Shown here piece after piece: positions 45,201 to 54,983 of a DNA stretch of 64,000 nt. Both the position numbers and the translations under genes were made by a program. The DNA comes from Gillisia xinjiangensis. Lineage in GTDB: Bacteria > Bacteroidota > Bacteroidia > Flavobacteriales > Flavobacteriaceae. Under the pieces are notes generated by a model that searched no databases, had not been told where the DNA came from, and was given only the letters and a program-made list of their open reading frames with translations. The stretch spans positions 62,001-126,000 of the forward strand of contig NZ_JBKAHK010000006.1 in the NCBI RefSeq assembly GCF_046298265.1. The letters are read 5' to 3'. Position 1 is the stretch's first letter. The number at the start of each line of letters is the position of its first letter.

Positions 45201-45935
45201 CAAGCAACATTGTAAACAGTTGAAATTAACTGCCCTGGCATCCCATCTGGAGACTACCATAGCAGAAGCTAAAAAGGAAAGCACCAACTATTTAGAACTG
45301 ATCAACAGGCTTATGAAAAAGGAAGTGGCTCCTCGAGGAAAAAAGAATCTGGATAGATGCATTGTACAAGCCCCCTTGCCAATGAGCTCCAACCTGGACT
45401 TGTATGACTTCAGTGTTTCCAATAGTCTGGAGAAACAACATCTCAACCAGCTAAGGGAACTTCAATGGCTGGAGCAAAATATTAATATCATCTTACTTGG
45501 TCCATCCGGGGTAGGAAAAACGTATCTCGCGGCCGGAATGTGCTTTGATGCGGTGGATAAAGGCTACAGAGTCTATTTCAAGAGCATGGAGAAGCTGACA
45601 AAAAACATTGAAGCTCAAGGACGTTACAAGAACTGCTGCAGCGCAATACGAACGTATTCTCGCACACACACCTGCTGGTCATTGATGATATTACGATGTT
45701 CCCTGTGACACAGCAGGATGGGGTAGCATTTTTCAATCTCATCAATGAACTCCACGATAGAACCTCACTGATTATTACCAGTAATAAATCCCCCCAACAA
45801 TGGGCCGATATGCTTAAGGATGATGTCCTAACAGCATTGTCGGATCGTATATTACACCGCTGTGAGATCATAAAATTAAACGGTAAGAGCTATCGGGAAC
45901 ACCGCAAAACCATATTTGCTAATAAAGAAAATTAA
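45196..45935 (+). pseudogene. Decayed istB of the older IS21, interrupted by the inner element
   Basis: The first codons lie left of the inner element (ATG at 42575, then an in-frame TAA at 42581 where TTA would fit). Joining both sides over the CAAAT duplication restores TEQIKQHCKQLKLTALASHL. Walker A LLGPSGVGKTYLAAGM is present. The frame shifts between about 45615 and 45665, before THLLVIDDITMFPV, and continues to the stop at 45935. The gene is therefore broken by a nonsense change, an insertion and a frameshift. Confidence 0.85.
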
Positions 45936-46047
45936 CCTAAATTGGACTCAAAATCGTACATCCTTATTTTCCATTTTTACTACATCCTTAATTGCCGAAA
46001 ACCATACATATTTGTTTTCCGGTAACATTCAATCCAATATTTTGGTG

Positions 46048-47061
46048 TTATTTGCTTTTCATTTCTTTCATTCTTCCCAATACATCAAGCCCTTGCTGAT
46101 ATAAGTAGTACAAAATATCAATATATACCCAGTTTTCTGCCAGTTTATCATTTTCTCTTCGATAAATATCAACGATTCTCATTTCGGCTATAACGTCACT
46201 TTTCGGGAGTCCTAAAAATCCTCCTTTGTTTTTATTATTTAAATTTGGCCAGCCAAAAAAACCGCAATAATTGCCTTCTGCAAATCTAGCTATGTGCCCA
46301 TTAAACACTTTATCTGATAGATTCTCTCTAAAAGGATACTGATGCTGTTTTTGATACCGCTCTATAGTATAGGAGGCTCCTATCCCTGTAGGTCCATACC
46401 ATATCATATCTTCATTCCATGTTCTTGCTAATAATTCTGGCGGGCACTTATCATTTTTAGATTTGTTAATTTTGTCTAAATCAGCAATCATTTTATTGAG
46501 TACTTCTATAGTCTTTTTAGCTTCTTTTGGATCTTGTTGATCTAAAAGGATACCATCATGAGTACGAGGACCTGGATAAATAAAAGCAGTTCCTGTCATT
46601 TGTGGAAGCGGATAATGTCCAGCTTGATCCATGACACTTAATACATCACAAAAGAGGGCCGTCTCAGCAATTTTATTTCCTTCAACACGATGAAATTCGG
46701 CATAACGCAAAAAAATCATTTTCCCTGTATGAGGTATTCCTAACCAATCTTTATCAAACAACCCTAATAGATTGCCCACACTTACTACCCATTGTGTTTC
46801 TCCTTTATCACAATCATTGGCACCTGCAAAAAACATATCTTCTCTCCTTTGTATAGGAGAAAACGATTCCCTTAAAGGTTTCCAAAAGGTTTCTACTACA
46901 GCTTCAGCCCCGTATTGTTCATAAAAAGGATGCATACCGCGCCATTGGTAATTTTCGGTAGTATATTTCTGTAGTACCGCTTCCATTTCTGCATCTGCTG
47001 CACGGTCAAAATCTGCTATATAATCTCTAACAATCTGTTTTATTTCTTGAAAATCTGCCAT
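46048..47061 (-). CDS. Tandem NTF2/SnoaL-like protein (copy 1)
   Basis: The 337-residue protein consists of two similar halves of about 165 residues, each ending with a conserved run. The first has DKDWLGIPHTGK, FLRYAEFHRVEGNKIAE and DVLSVMDQAG. The second has MIWYGPTGIGASYTIERYQK, GGFLGLPKS, VDIYRRENDKLAENWVYID and YYLYQQGLDV. This is the SnoaL/ester-cyclase branch of the NTF2-like superfamily, whose members bind or cyclise and hydrolyse small hydrophobic molecules. It is the last gene of the long catabolic operon. The substrate is unknown. Confidence 0.78.
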   Translation of the reverse strand: MADFQEIKQIVRDYIADFDRAADAEMEAVLQKYTTENYQWRGMHPFYEQYGAEAVVETFWKPLRESFSPIQRREDMFFAGANDCDKGETQWVVSVGNLLGLFDKDWLGIPHTGKMIFLRYAEFHRVEGNKIAETALFCDVLSVMDQAGHYPLPQMTGTAFIYPGPRTHDGILLDQQDPKEAKKTIEVLNKMIADLDKINKSKNDKCPPELLARTWNEDMIWYGPTGIGASYTIERYQKQHQYPFRENLSDKVFNGHIARFAEGNYCGFFGWPNLNNKNKGGFLGLPKSDVIAEMRIVDIYRRENDKLAENWVYIDILYYLYQQGLDVLGRMKEMKSK

Positions 47062-47116
47062 TATTAATATATTTTAGAATAATTATAAAATGTGAACCTA
47101 TTAATAAAGGTATCAG

Positions 47117-48139
47117 CTAAATCAACTCCTTCATCCTAGAAAATACATCAACCCCTATTTGATGATAAACAGATAAAATATCTATCAAGACCCAGTTTTC
47201 TCGAATCACGCCATTTTCACAACGCCAAAAATCAAGACTTCGTAAGGTTATTTTTTGATTCGAAGGAGCAATACCCAGCCAGCCGTCTTGCTCTATCACC
47301 ATTTGCATATTGGGCCAACCCGTTACCGCGACATAATCACCCTCCGCAAAAAAGCATGTATTTTCTTTTATAGTATTTCGGTTTGGCATTGCTTTCAAAA
47401 ATGGTATTTGATGCCAATTCCGAAATCCACTAATTCCGCGCATAGCGCCAATACCAGCAGGCCCGTACCAATTGAATTTTGGATGCCAATATTGATCTAA
47501 TGCCATAGCTTCTTCACCTTCTTTGTTACGACTAATCCCGTTCAGCATGTCTAAAACCAACTTCAGGCTGGTCTTAGCATGTTCCGCTGTTTTAAATTCG
47601 TATGACAAACCGTCTTGAGTGGCTGGAGCAGGAACAACACATTCAAGTCCTAGACTAGGTGTCATGGGCCAAACCTTTGCTTGCATCATCACTTGCGGGA
47701 TATCCCAAATTGCCTGCATTTCTACCACTTTTTCATCTTCGATTTTAAAATACTCGTGATAACGCATAAAAACTAAGTGCCGAGTGGGAGGAATATCCAA
47801 CCACGGTTGCTGAAAAGTACCTACATAATGACCACCACAACCTACCCAGTTACCACACTTTTCAGAAGACCCTGCTATAAAAATAAAATCTCTTCGTTCT
47901 AGGTCTGGAATAGCCGTTAATAGAGGTAAATAGGCGGTTTGAAAAAGTGCTTTGGCATCTTGTAATGTTTCAAAGGGAAAGGATAAACGGATGATTGCCT
48001 CTTTTGCAAAAACAGTTTGTAGCTGTGCCTCTAAAGTTGCAATGTCACAATCGTATAAGGCATCTCTAAAACGTTGGATAAGTTGCTTATTTTTATGATG
48101 AATACATTTGCTCATAATGCTGTTTTTTTTTGTAATCAT
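47117..48139 (-). CDS. Tandem NTF2/SnoaL-like protein (copy 2)
   Basis: This 340-residue paralogue of the preceding gene has the same two-domain layout: QPWLDIPPTRHLVFMRYHEY and NWYGPAGIGAMRGISGFRNW, then DGWLGIAPSNQKITLRSLDF and ENWVLIDILSVYHQIGVDVF. Its ATG overlaps the SDR gene by 4 bases. The N-terminal MITKKNSIMSKCIHH offers a later start at the second Met. It probably acts on the same pathway as copies 1 and 3, or on stereoisomers of the same compound. Confidence 0.78.
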   Translation of the reverse strand: MITKKNSIMSKCIHHKNKQLIQRFRDALYDCDIATLEAQLQTVFAKEAIIRLSFPFETLQDAKALFQTAYLPLLTAIPDLERRDFIFIAGSSEKCGNWVGCGGHYVGTFQQPWLDIPPTRHLVFMRYHEYFKIEDEKVVEMQAIWDIPQVMMQAKVWPMTPSLGLECVVPAPATQDGLSYEFKTAEHAKTSLKLVLDMLNGISRNKEGEEAMALDQYWHPKFNWYGPAGIGAMRGISGFRNWHQIPFLKAMPNRNTIKENTCFFAEGDYVAVTGWPNMQMVIEQDGWLGIAPSNQKITLRSLDFWRCENGVIRENWVLIDILSVYHQIGVDVFSRMKELI

Positions 48140-48876
48140 GAAAGCGGTCGACCGCCATCTACTGGAAAAACACAGCCAGTAGAAAAAGTAAACGTTTCTA
48201 TAATACTAATTAAAGCTTTGGCGATATCTTCTGCTTCGGCGATGCGTGCCAAGGGGGTTTTGTCTTTTTGTTCTTGAATATAATCTTCTGAAAATGTTTT
48301 AGCATATTCGCCCATTACCCAGCCCGGTGCTAGTGAAACAACTCGCACATCTGGTGCTAAGGAACGACCAAGCGAACGCGTCATAGAATCCATGGCGGCT
48401 TTCGAGGCGCAATAAGCGACATTGCTGCCCACACCAGTTCGTGCTGCAATAGAAGAAATATTAACTATTATTGCATTTTCTCCTTTTTGTAAAAGTGGGT
48501 AAAAGGCTCGAATACAGGCAAAAGCACCTCGCACATTGACTTGAAAAATACGGTCAATCCATTCATCTGTTAAGCCCTCTAAATCGCCATGTGGAACTGG
48601 CTTTGTTATGCCAGAATTATTAACTAAAACGTCTAATTTCCCGTACTGTGTGGTTACAAAATTTACCATTTCTTGCAGCTCCTGACTATTGGTGATAGAG
48701 GCTTTAAAAGTAGTATGATTAGCGGGTTTTAAACGTGCTAAAATCTGGTGCGCTTTGGTACTATTAGAATTATAATTAACAATAACTTGATAGCCGTGCT
48801 CAGCTAATTGATAGCAAATTTCTGAGCCTATTCCCCCACTTCCTCCTGTTACTAATGCTGTTTTTTTTGATTTCAT
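48136..48876 (-). CDS. Short-chain dehydrogenase/reductase
   Basis: A classical 246-residue SDR: cofactor motif TGGSGGIG (residues 10-17), NNSG (86-89) in place of NNAG, catalytic Ser in NISSIAA (about 141) and YCASK (155-159). The NYNSNS stretch after strand 2 favours NADP(H), though this is a weak sign. It lies 9 bases after the symporter gene. It presumably oxidises or reduces a hydroxy/keto group of the imported compound. Confidence 0.9.
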   Translation of the reverse strand: MKSKKTALVTGGSGGIGSEICYQLAEHGYQVIVNYNSNSTKAHQILARLKPANHTTFKASITNSQELQEMVNFVTTQYGKLDVLVNNSGITKPVPHGDLEGLTDEWIDRIFQVNVRGAFACIRAFYPLLQKGENAIIVNISSIAARTGVGSNVAYCASKAAMDSMTRSLGRSLAPDVRVVSLAPGWVMGEYAKTFSEDYIQEQKDKTPLARIAEAEDIAKALISIIETFTFSTGCVFPVDGGRPLS

Positions 48877-48885
48877 TTTAAACTT

Positions 48886-50496
48886 TTAATTAATAAGATT
48901 TTCCATTAATAGTAAAAATGCTATGGTAAAAACAAAGAATCCTAACAAATAGTAACTTACCTTGTCTAGCTTACCAGGAATAACATACCAACCATTTTCT
49001 TTTGCTGGTTTGTTTTCTAATTTAGCCTGGGCTCTTTGTCCAGGTATTGAATATAGCGACCATTCTTTTTGTTTGCCATCGATGATAATACTCGCAATGA
49101 TTGAAACAAAAACATTAACTAAAGCACCAATAACTGCATACCATGTCCATGCTATATCTGTGAATTGTTGTACAAATAACAGTACAATAAAACCAACACC
49201 AACACCAACCAAAAGTCCTTTTTCGGTGGTTTGTTTAGAATAAAACCCTAAGACATACATGCTTAATTTAGCTCCTACAAAATAAGAACCAATCTTAGTT
49301 AAGAGTTCTAATATTGAACCCGTAGTACTAGAGAAAGCAATAGCAGGTATAATGATTATAATAGCCCAAAAAACAGTTGAAATTCGTGCTACCTTTAGAT
49401 AATGTTGTGGTGTTTCGTTAGGCCTATAATACTTCTCGTAAAATCCATTTGTTGAAATTGTTGAGAAAGAATTTAACGCAGATGACAAACTAGACATAGT
49501 TGCTGATAGTACTGCCGCAGCTATAATTCCTATAAAACCAGGAAACCCTTGTTTTTCAGCGAATTCTAGCATAATTGTATTATCATTATCAAATACTCTT
49601 CCTTGATAGTATTGGTAAAAAAGAACACCTATAAATATGAATAAAAAGTAAATGAAAAATGCTCCAAAACCCATTAAAGCCAAAGATTTCTTTGCATCAC
49701 CAATATTCTTCGCACCCAAAGTTCTTTGCATCATCATTTGGTTAGCGCCATAAATCGTTACGTGATATACCGTCATGGCTATAATACCGGCCCAAATAGT
49801 TGTATCTACCGTAGGATCTGTACTTAAATTTATGGGGTTAACTTTACCTTTTTCTTTTAGAATAGAAAGGGTATCAATTAAAGATTCCGGGAGTTGATTT
49901 ATGAGTATAACAAGTACGATAATCCCTCCAGCAAGGAAAATTCCCGATTGCAACACATCTGTCCAAATAACAGCAGTTATACCGCCTAAGGACGTGTAAA
50001 TCAACGTAACAATAGATACTATAATTATACTTACAATAACATCTATACCCGTTATATACCCAATAACAAGTGCGCCCCCGTATAAAACAGCCGCAGAAGA
50101 TAGTAATTGAGTAAGCATAAATATTACTGAAATTACTACTCTTGAGGCATTACCAAAACGCTTCTCTTGATATTCATAAATAGAAACAACACCCGTTTGC
50201 ATAAAAAACGGAACAAAGAGAGACATCACTATAATAATAACTAGTGGATAATTAAGATGAATTGCAATAACGGATAATCCTGATTTATAAGACCAGGCAG
50301 GAGCACCTAAAAAAGTCATAGCGCTCACGTATGTTGCTAAAACAGAAATACCTATAGCCCACCAAGGTGTAGTTTTTTGTCCAATATAAAAATCGTTAGC
50401 TGAAGTAACTTTTTTCAATAAAACAAATCCTAGTAATAAATTTGCTAAAAGATAGATAATAATAATTGACCAGTTCAAGCCTCCTAGCTTGTCCAT
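48886..50496 (-). CDS. Sodium:solute symporter (SSS family)
   Basis: The 536 residues carry about 13-14 hydrophobic helices. The N-terminal part contains SANDFYIGQKTTPWWAIGI and VSAMTFLGAPAWSYKSGLSV, characteristic of the SSS/LeuT-fold family. A later SATMSSLSSALNSFSTIS matches the sodium-site region. The C-terminal loop is hydrophilic and a final helix follows. It would carry the substrate across the inner membrane after passage through SusC. Sugars, organic acids and amino acids are all known SSS substrates, so specificity cannot be assigned. Confidence 0.92.
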   Translation of the reverse strand: MDKLGGLNWSIIIIYLLANLLLGFVLLKKVTSANDFYIGQKTTPWWAIGISVLATYVSAMTFLGAPAWSYKSGLSVIAIHLNYPLVIIIVMSLFVPFFMQTGVVSIYEYQEKRFGNASRVVISVIFMLTQLLSSAAVLYGGALVIGYITGIDVIVSIIIVSIVTLIYTSLGGITAVIWTDVLQSGIFLAGGIIVLVILINQLPESLIDTLSILKEKGKVNPINLSTDPTVDTTIWAGIIAMTVYHVTIYGANQMMMQRTLGAKNIGDAKKSLALMGFGAFFIYFLFIFIGVLFYQYYQGRVFDNDNTIMLEFAEKQGFPGFIGIIAAAVLSATMSSLSSALNSFSTISTNGFYEKYYRPNETPQHYLKVARISTVFWAIIIIIPAIAFSSTTGSILELLTKIGSYFVGAKLSMYVLGFYSKQTTEKGLLVGVGVGFIVLLFVQQFTDIAWTWYAVIGALVNVFVSIIASIIIDGKQKEWSLYSIPGQRAQAKLENKPAKENGWYVIPGKLDKVSYYLLGFFVFTIAFLLLMENLIN

Positions 50497-50552
50497 ACAC
50501 AGTATTTTAAATTGATATAATCAGCTTTAATTTTTAAATGATAGCTAGTAAT

Positions 50553-51839
50553 TTACTTACTATATCTTTCAATTCGGATATCTGCTTGTTTTTTATGGCC
50601 TGCAAAACCTTCAATTTCACATAGACGAGAACAGTAACCCCCTACTAAAACACTTGCTTCATCTGTTGTTATTTTTTGATAGGTGCAAGTTTTAATAAAC
50701 TTACCTACCCATAATCCTCCTGTAAAACGTGCTGACTTTTGAGTGGGTAATGTGTGATTGGTGCCAATAGCTTTGTCTCCATAAGCAACATTGGTTCTAT
50801 TTCCCAAAAATAGGGCCCCATAATTTGTCATGTTATCTTTAAAATACTCAGGGTCTTTTGTGTTGACTTGAACATGCTCACTAGCAATATCATCTGCCAC
50901 TTGAACCATTTCTTCATAGCTATCCACTAAAATGATTTCGCCGTAATCATCCCATGATTTACTTGCCAAATCAGCTGTTGGCAATACTGCTAGTTGTTTC
51001 TTGACTTCATCTTCAATTTGCATTGCCAATGCTTCACTATTCGTTAATAAGATAGCAGGAGAATTTGGGCCGTGCTCTGCTTGCCCTAAAAGATCGGTAA
51101 CTACCATTTCTGCATCGGTAGTATCATCGGCAATAACTAAAGTTTCTGTAGGACCTGCTAATAGATCAATACCAACACGACCAAACAATTGTTTTTTTGC
51201 TTCAGCTACATATTGATTCCCAGGACCTACAATCATATCAACTTGCTGCATACCTACAAGACCATAAGCCATAGCTCCCAATGCTTGTACTCCTCCTAGA
51301 ATATAAATGTCATCTGCTCCTCCTAAATGCATAGCTGCCACTGTTTCAGCCGGTGGAAAACCTGTTTTTGGATCAGGTGGTGTGCAGGCAATAATCCTTT
51401 TTACTCCAGCAACTTTGGCTGTAAGTACACTCATATGCGCAGATGCTACCATAGCATATTTTCCTCCTGGAACATAACAACCAACGCTATTTACAGGAAC
51501 ATTCTTGTGCCCTAAAATTACTCCCGGCAGAGTCTCAATTTCCACATCTCTTAAAGCAGATTTTTGTATTTGAGCAAAGCGACGAACCTGCGCTTGAGCC
51601 CATTTAATATCTTCAATTATTTCTTTAGGAATAGTTGAAATTATTTCATCAATCTCATTTTCCGAAAGTCGAAACGATTTTGGGCTCCATTTATCAAATT
51701 TAGATGATAACTCACGTATAGCTTCATCGCCTCTTTGTTCTACATCAGATAGAATACTTTCTACTATCTGTCTTGTTTTTAATTGGTTTGCTGCAGATTC
51801 ATCTGCTGCCATTCCCTTTTTAATATATTTAACTGCCAT
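50553..51839 (-). CDS. HisD-like NAD-dependent alcohol dehydrogenase (HpsN-like?)
   Basis: The 428-residue protein belongs to the histidinol dehydrogenase family: GCYVPGGKYAMVASAHMSV, VDMIVGPGNQYVAEAKKQLF and IDLLAGPTETL. Zinc and catalytic residues appear conserved (GQAEHGPNSPA, ASEHVQV, AIGTNHTLPT, GFAGHKKQ). No other his genes are present, so a histidine-biosynthesis role is unlikely. HisD relatives such as HpsN oxidise sulfonated or other polyols in catabolic operons by two NAD-dependent steps, alcohol to acid. That function is inferred from context. It overlaps the preceding hydrolase gene by 11 bases. Confidence 0.85.
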   Translation of the reverse strand: MAVKYIKKGMAADESAANQLKTRQIVESILSDVEQRGDEAIRELSSKFDKWSPKSFRLSENEIDEIISTIPKEIIEDIKWAQAQVRRFAQIQKSALRDVEIETLPGVILGHKNVPVNSVGCYVPGGKYAMVASAHMSVLTAKVAGVKRIIACTPPDPKTGFPPAETVAAMHLGGADDIYILGGVQALGAMAYGLVGMQQVDMIVGPGNQYVAEAKKQLFGRVGIDLLAGPTETLVIADDTTDAEMVVTDLLGQAEHGPNSPAILLTNSEALAMQIEDEVKKQLAVLPTADLASKSWDDYGEIILVDSYEEMVQVADDIASEHVQVNTKDPEYFKDNMTNYGALFLGNRTNVAYGDKAIGTNHTLPTQKSARFTGGLWVGKFIKTCTYQKITTDEASVLVGGYCSRLCEIEGFAGHKKQADIRIERYSK

Positions 51840-52926
51840 TTTTATTGATTTTTGTTGTTATTATTTTATTAAAAAAATCTAAATCTCTTTGAATTGCCAT
51901 AACTCTATTTTCATCTTTAAAAAGATGGTTTTTACTATTATAAGTATAGAACTCAAACTTTTTATTATGTGTAAATAATTTTGATGCTAATGCTACTGAC
52001 CATTGGTAAGGAACCGATGTTTCCCATTGTGCATGATGTAAAATTAAAGGGGCTTCTATATCTTCTATATAATTAATGGCATCTCCAGAGTTTATATCAT
52101 ATTCAAAATCTAAATTACTTATAACTTCATTTAATTTGCTTTTATAATTTTGAATGGATTCATTGGTTATTTTACTATTATTTTTATCATAATATTTGCC
52201 ATAGTACAATGCCTGCTCTATTGTAGATGCTGAAACTCCTGCCCAAATACTAGCTGCTTTAATTTGCTTTGAGACTAGTAGTGTTTTTAATCCTACATCT
52301 CCTCCCATAGAATGACCTAAATAAAATACATGGTCTGTATTACCTTCTTCTAACTGGTTTAATGCAGAAATAAGGTTTAATACATCTATTGCATAAAAAG
52401 TGCTTGCCAAGTAACTTGTCTGGGTGTATTCAAAACCTTCAGAAATATTGTGTCCTCTATAATCTGGTGTAATCACCAAAAACCCATTTTCAGCATAGGT
52501 TTCTGGAATCCCTCGATAATAGTCTCCTGGTCGCCAATCTTTACCTGTTTTTGTGCTTAAACCATATTTTTCAGGTTCAGGATGAAATCCATGCCCAAAA
52601 ATTAATATGGGAAACCCTTTTTTAGGTTTTTCTGATTTTGGAATTGTAACCAAAGCATATACTTTAAGGTTATCGGACAAATAAGATATAAGTTTAGATT
52701 TATAGTTATCAGAATCTTCTAGGTTTTTCTCAAAGCTCATTTCTGAAATGTATGAGCGCTCTTGCAATCCTTTTATTGAAATAGGTGCTACTTTGTTAAT
52801 TATCTCTTTCTCTATCTTAACCTTTGCTTCTTTTTTACAAGCAAAAACACAACAAGAGAATATAAGCAAACACATCAATAGTGATTGTTTGCTTATATTA
52901 CAACTGTATGTAGTGTGTTTTTTCAT
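51829..52926 (-). CDS. Lipoprotein alpha/beta hydrolase
   Basis: The 365 residues begin with a lipoprotein signal (LLMCLLIFSCCVFACKKEA). The hydrolase core includes LIFGHGFHPEP (oxyanion region), VITPDYRGHN, YLGHSMGGDVGLKTLL (nucleophilic Ser) and, near the C-terminus, NSKNHLFKDEN (probable catalytic His). It is related to the S9/dienelactone-hydrolase-like group and should act in the periplasm or at the outer membrane, where it could cleave an ester of the imported compound. It overlaps the cupin gene by 4 bases. Confidence 0.82.
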   Translation of the reverse strand: MKKHTTYSCNISKQSLLMCLLIFSCCVFACKKEAKVKIEKEIINKVAPISIKGLQERSYISEMSFEKNLEDSDNYKSKLISYLSDNLKVYALVTIPKSEKPKKGFPILIFGHGFHPEPEKYGLSTKTGKDWRPGDYYRGIPETYAENGFLVITPDYRGHNISEGFEYTQTSYLASTFYAIDVLNLISALNQLEEGNTDHVFYLGHSMGGDVGLKTLLVSKQIKAASIWAGVSASTIEQALYYGKYYDKNNSKITNESIQNYKSKLNEVISNLDFEYDINSGDAINYIEDIEAPLILHHAQWETSVPYQWSVALASKLFTHNKKFEFYTYNSKNHLFKDENRVMAIQRDLDFFNKIITTKINKNGS

Positions 52927-53939
52927 GAAACCAATTTTGGTGCTTTAGGGTAATCTTCACCTACAACAAAATATGCAAATCCATAGGTTTTAGCCTTAAT
53001 ACTCCTTATTGCTCCTTTTGGGAAAGTAAAAATATCACCATTTTTTAGGGTGGCACTTATTTCTTCCCCATTATGCGAACAGGATATTTCGAATTCACCA
53101 CGGTGGACCAACATGACTTCAACCTCATTACGACTGTATTTACCTGTTCTTCCAGAACTATCACTTTGTAATCCATAGACATTAAATCCATCTCCATTAG
53201 GATCTCCTGGATTAGCTGAAAATTGATGGTCACGACTATCTTGCGGTCCTAAAACATCTATCCATCTTAACGTATTTGGAGTTTGATTTGCAAAATGCTT
53301 ATAGGTAGACTCTTTGTAAGTGCCAACAAAACCTACATGCTCTTTCATTTGCTCTATGGTATATTGGTCAAAAGTTTTTAATTCGTTTTCTGATAAAGCT
53401 GGCATACGTTCTAATCCTTCTGGAACTTTCTCTCCAATAGTGGTATCAACTAATTTTCCATTTTCTAAAAGTACCAAACCATAGTCTTTAGCTTCTTCAA
53501 TAACTCTTGGCAACCAAACAACACCGCCACCAGCATCATCATGACCTAGAATCGAAAATATCATTCCATACTCATCCCCCACGTTTTCAAAGCCTCTAAA
53601 CATATTTGTTGGTAATGAAATAATATCTCCTGGATGCAAGATAATCTCGCTTTTTTCATCATTATTCCAATAGAAGCGCCAGTGACTGCTATATACCATA
53701 AAAACTTCTGCTGTAAAATGAGAATGTGGCGAGTTTTTAACTCGTGGCGGTTGTCCAGCTGCACCAATACAAAAGCCATGTTTTTCTGAGAGATTCACTT
53801 TTTGATGAGTGCTTTCTGACACACCTCCACCAATAATACTGTAATTATCTTTTAGATTACTACCTGGTGTTTTGGCATCTATGAATGCCGCTTTACAAGG
53901 TATTAAATCTTCATATCGAATTAATCTTTCTTTGAGCAT
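52923..53939 (-). CDS. Bicupin protein
   Basis: The 338-residue protein contains two cupin barrels. The first has HSHFTAEVFMVYSSHWRFYW, giving an HxHxxxE metal motif, then LHPGDIISLPTNMFRGFEN, where the usual fourth ligand His is Arg. The second has NEVEVMLVHRGEFEI and KNGDIFTFPKGAIRSI and lacks the His ligands. Only the first barrel is likely to bind metal, perhaps with three ligands. It could be a dioxygenase, isomerase or lyase. The operon context favours an enzyme of the same pathway. Confidence 0.78.
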   Translation of the reverse strand: MLKERLIRYEDLIPCKAAFIDAKTPGSNLKDNYSIIGGGVSESTHQKVNLSEKHGFCIGAAGQPPRVKNSPHSHFTAEVFMVYSSHWRFYWNNDEKSEIILHPGDIISLPTNMFRGFENVGDEYGMIFSILGHDDAGGGVVWLPRVIEEAKDYGLVLLENGKLVDTTIGEKVPEGLERMPALSENELKTFDQYTIEQMKEHVGFVGTYKESTYKHFANQTPNTLRWIDVLGPQDSRDHQFSANPGDPNGDGFNVYGLQSDSSGRTGKYSRNEVEVMLVHRGEFEISCSHNGEEISATLKNGDIFTFPKGAIRSIKAKTYGFAYFVVGEDYPKAPKLVS

Positions 53940-53951
53940 CTCTTTTAAAAT

Positions 53952-54983
53952 TTAATTATTGTTTTGTTTTTCTTTATTTAATAGTTCAAAAACATCAATC
54001 CCTAACTGCTTTAAAACATGAGGCATATCAATGAAAACCCAATTTTCCCTTAATCTGTCATCTTCTCGCCTCCAATAATCTACTACTCGTAATGTTATTT
54101 TCTTCCCAGTTGCTTTTAAACCTAACCAACCATCGCCATTATGCGATCCATACATTGCAGGAAATCCAAAATCACAGGAATAGTTACCTTCTGCAATTTG
54201 TGTAAAATAATCCTCCTCTTTCTTTATGGTAATCCCTCTGTCTGGAAAAGCGGTTATAAAAGGGATTTGGTGATTTTTTTGAAAGCCCTTTAAGCCTCTT
54301 GTTGTACCAATCCCAGATGGACCGTACCACATCATATTTTCCACATCCCAAAATCGTTCTTGCCCCATAGAATTTAATGTTTTTCCATCATAGCTTCCTA
54401 ATCCATTTAACATTGCATTGGTTAAATCAATTGTTTTTTTGTCTTCAATTGGGTCCGTATTATAATTTATGATACCATCTCCTGTCATTGGTGCAGGAGG
54501 AATCAATTCCACACCCTTGTTAGGGAAAAGATTAAATCCAGCTTGCCTTATAACATCAAGCATATCAAAGAAAAACCAGGCTTTTATAATCTTTTTATCT
54601 TCCATCATAAAATGAACAGCATAACGCAACCATGTTGGTTGTTGATTGGCCGGAATACCTAACCAATCTTTTGTAAAAGTGCCTATAAAATTTCCTGTAC
54701 AACTGACATAACTTCGTTCTTCATAATCTCCACCAAGAAGAATATAAGGGTGATTTTCTATAGCTGTAAATGAATTTAATAAAGGAGTCCAAAAACTATT
54801 GTTGAATTCTTTAATACCAGTTAATTCTTCAAAAGGACTTGTAATATTTACAATAACGTTTTCGTCAAAATATGTTTCTAAAACATTATTAACGTCAGCG
54901 ATTTTTGTTTTATTCATTTCCTTAAAAAAGGAGGTGATTAGGATTTTATTTGCCGTTTTCTTATGTTCTAAATCTGCAGTCAT
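53952..54983 (-). CDS. Tandem NTF2/SnoaL-like protein (copy 3)
   Basis: A 343-residue two-domain paralogue: TKDWLGIPANQQPTWLRYAV in the first half; MMWYGPSGIGTTRGLKGFQK, IAEGNYSCDFGFPAMYG, DGWLGLKATGKKITLRVVDY and NWVFIDMPHVLKQLGIDVF in the second. Its ATG overlaps the stop of a broken fifth copy just upstream as TAATG, a sign that the two were once translationally coupled. Confidence 0.78.
   Translation of the reverse strand: MTADLEHKKTANKILITSFFKEMNKTKIADVNNVLETYFDENVIVNITSPFEELTGIKEFNNSFWTPLLNSFTAIENHPYILLGGDYEERSYVSCTGNFIGTFTKDWLGIPANQQPTWLRYAVHFMMEDKKIIKAWFFFDMLDVIRQAGFNLFPNKGVELIPPAPMTGDGIINYNTDPIEDKKTIDLTNAMLNGLGSYDGKTLNSMGQERFWDVENMMWYGPSGIGTTRGLKGFQKNHQIPFITAFPDRGITIKKEEDYFTQIAEGNYSCDFGFPAMYGSHNGDGWLGLKATGKKITLRVVDYWRREDDRLRENWVFIDMPHVLKQLGIDVFELLNKEKQNNN

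Noticed and set aside
45996..46022. Terminator after the catabolic operon (CCGAAAAC pairing with GTTTTCCGG)
   Set aside because: The stem is short, has a bulge and is not followed by a U-run; not strong enough to list.
50553..51839. Histidine biosynthesis gene hisD
   Set aside because: No other his genes are nearby, and it is embedded in a catabolic operon with SusCD and a symporter.
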